NCBI GenBank assembly: GCA_902524945.1
Contig: CABZFF010000004.1
Span: forward strand, 22,410-86,409
Direction of reading: 5' to 3'
Length of the DNA: 64,000 bases
DNA from: an uncultured Pelagibacteraceae bacterium
GTDB lineage: Bacteria; Pseudomonadota; Alphaproteobacteria; Pelagibacterales; Pelagibacteraceae
Part shown: positions 63,727 through 64,000 of the stretch, one piece after another
How the letters are laid out: each line of letters starts with the position of its first letter
How positions within the stretch are numbered: the first letter of the stretch is position 1
Notes under the pieces: model-generated
Told to the model about the DNA's origin: nothing
The model's input: the letters and a program-made list of their open reading frames with translations, nothing else
Databases searched by the model: none
Made by a program: the position numbers and the translations under genes

Positions 63727-64000
63727 TTATCTCTCACTAATTACGTATTGAACACCTAGCCATCTCCAAAAGCCATTACTTTCTTTTAGTGAGCAATTAA
63801 TCCTTCCTCTTTCACCTAAAAATTTTTCAGCTATTTTAATTTCTAAAGTATTTTTTTCACTAAAAAGTATTTTAGAATTTCTCCATTTATTTCCTTCATT
63901 TGAGAAACAATTTAATTGTTGAAGATTTTTAATATTATCATGAAATTTTACGATTATTTTTGGCGGATTTTTTTCCTGTATTAAATATCTATCTTCCGGA
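63727..64000 (-). CDS. C-terminal fragment, possibly a polysaccharide-deacetylase-family protein
   Basis: A frame with stop at 63727-63729 stays open to the right edge (about 91 residues), and its beginning lies outside the window. The visible end includes 'NCFSNEGNKWRNSKILFSEKNTLEIKIAEKFLGERGRINCSLKESNGFWRWLGVQYVI'. The 'GR-R-NCTL-...-WRWLG-QY' tail is one I associate with the ends of some alphaproteobacterial polysaccharide deacetylases, but this is memory rather than a match, and the catalytic domain is not visible. It converges with the glucosaminidase gene, with 1 base between stops. Confidence 0.5.
   Translation of the reverse strand, partial: PEDRYLIQEKNPPKIIVKFHDNIKNLQQLNCFSNEGNKWRNSKILFSEKNTLEIKIAEKFLGERGRINCSLKESNGFWRWLGVQYVISER

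Noticed and set aside
1-64000. Mobile elements, toxin-antitoxin pairs, restriction or other defence systems
   Set aside because: I looked at every gene and gap; all are core-type genes with no transposase, integrase, attachment repeats or defence domains.

Overview
The window is a stretch of core chromosome from a very AT-rich, tightly packed alphaproteobacterium. The SAR11 / Candidatus Pelagibacter group fits best. The reasons are strong A/T bias at all free positions, near-absent intergenic DNA, start/stop overlaps between most neighbours, a textbook alphaproteobacterial gene order (hemE | ppsR-maf-aroE-coaE-dnaQ; mnmE-mnmG-rsmG-parA-parB-holA-lptE-leuS; grpE/dnaK/dnaJ), and a small porin and DUF4212 symporter of the kind seen in marine oligotrophs. 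No gene-free stretch exceeds 300 bases, and I see no insertion sequence, prophage, CRISPR array or other accessory island. This is inference from content; I could not search a database.

Layout. 1-6.9 kb: a cut-off mscS, then hemD and hemC leftward; tsaD, an EVE-domain gene and acetyl-CoA synthetase (acs) rightward; a conserved hypothetical leftward. 7-9.2 kb: a two-subunit sodium/organic-acid symporter closed by a strong terminator. 9.2-13.5 kb: a YggT-like protein, rpe, a heparinase-like gene and purH. 13.5-14 kb: tRNA-Gly(GCC) followed after five bases by a pterin dehydratase gene. 14-18.4 kb: a Lon-N protein, then rho, hemJ, hemH and hemE leftward. 18.41-18.68 kb: the hemE-ppsR gap, which is where alphaproteobacterial chromosomes place oriC; its core is about 15% GC by my count. 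18.7-30 kb: ppsR-maf-aroE-coaE-dnaQ, secB/fxsA, a Tim44-like gene, smr, hslUV, and the his cluster with hinT and a GNAT gene. 30-33.6 kb: lolA, ftsK and a UbiH-type monooxygenase. 33.6-43.7 kb: mnmE-mnmG-rsmG-parA-parB, with two parS palindromes inside rsmG, facing holA-lptE-leuS and a DUF3576 lipoprotein. 43.8-47.3 kb: a porin with a bidirectional terminator, a degenerate ThiE-like gene, a PLP-binding protein, an L,D-transpeptidase, a winged-helix regulator, and an unlisted 35-codon ORF that closely matches the active core of the ribosome-rescue factor ArfA. 47.3-53.5 kb, leftward: grpE-dnaK-dnaJ, a 55-residue membrane protein absent from the ORF track, dapB, nth and a PfkB kinase. 53.6-64 kb: rdgB, an LppC-like protein, rsmI, a BON lipoprotein, maeB, murJ, trpS, nfu, a Bax-like glucosaminidase with six 33-bp tandem repeats, and the tail of one more gene.

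How it works together. The window holds most of the heme pathway (hemC, D, E, H, J), five histidine genes, chromosome segregation and probably replication initiation, the main cytosolic chaperone set, and an uptake/activation pair (symporter plus acs) for acetate-like acids feeding central carbon with maeB. Regulation is sparse. Two strong intrinsic terminators are visible, after the two genes that look most highly expressed (symporter and porin). Several divergent gene pairs have no room for a promoter between them, so their control signals must lie in coding sequence.

The observations most worth following are the ArfA-like ORF, the parS pair in rsmG, the oriC candidate, the tRNA-phhB dicistron, and the terminator that also encodes the end of a protein.
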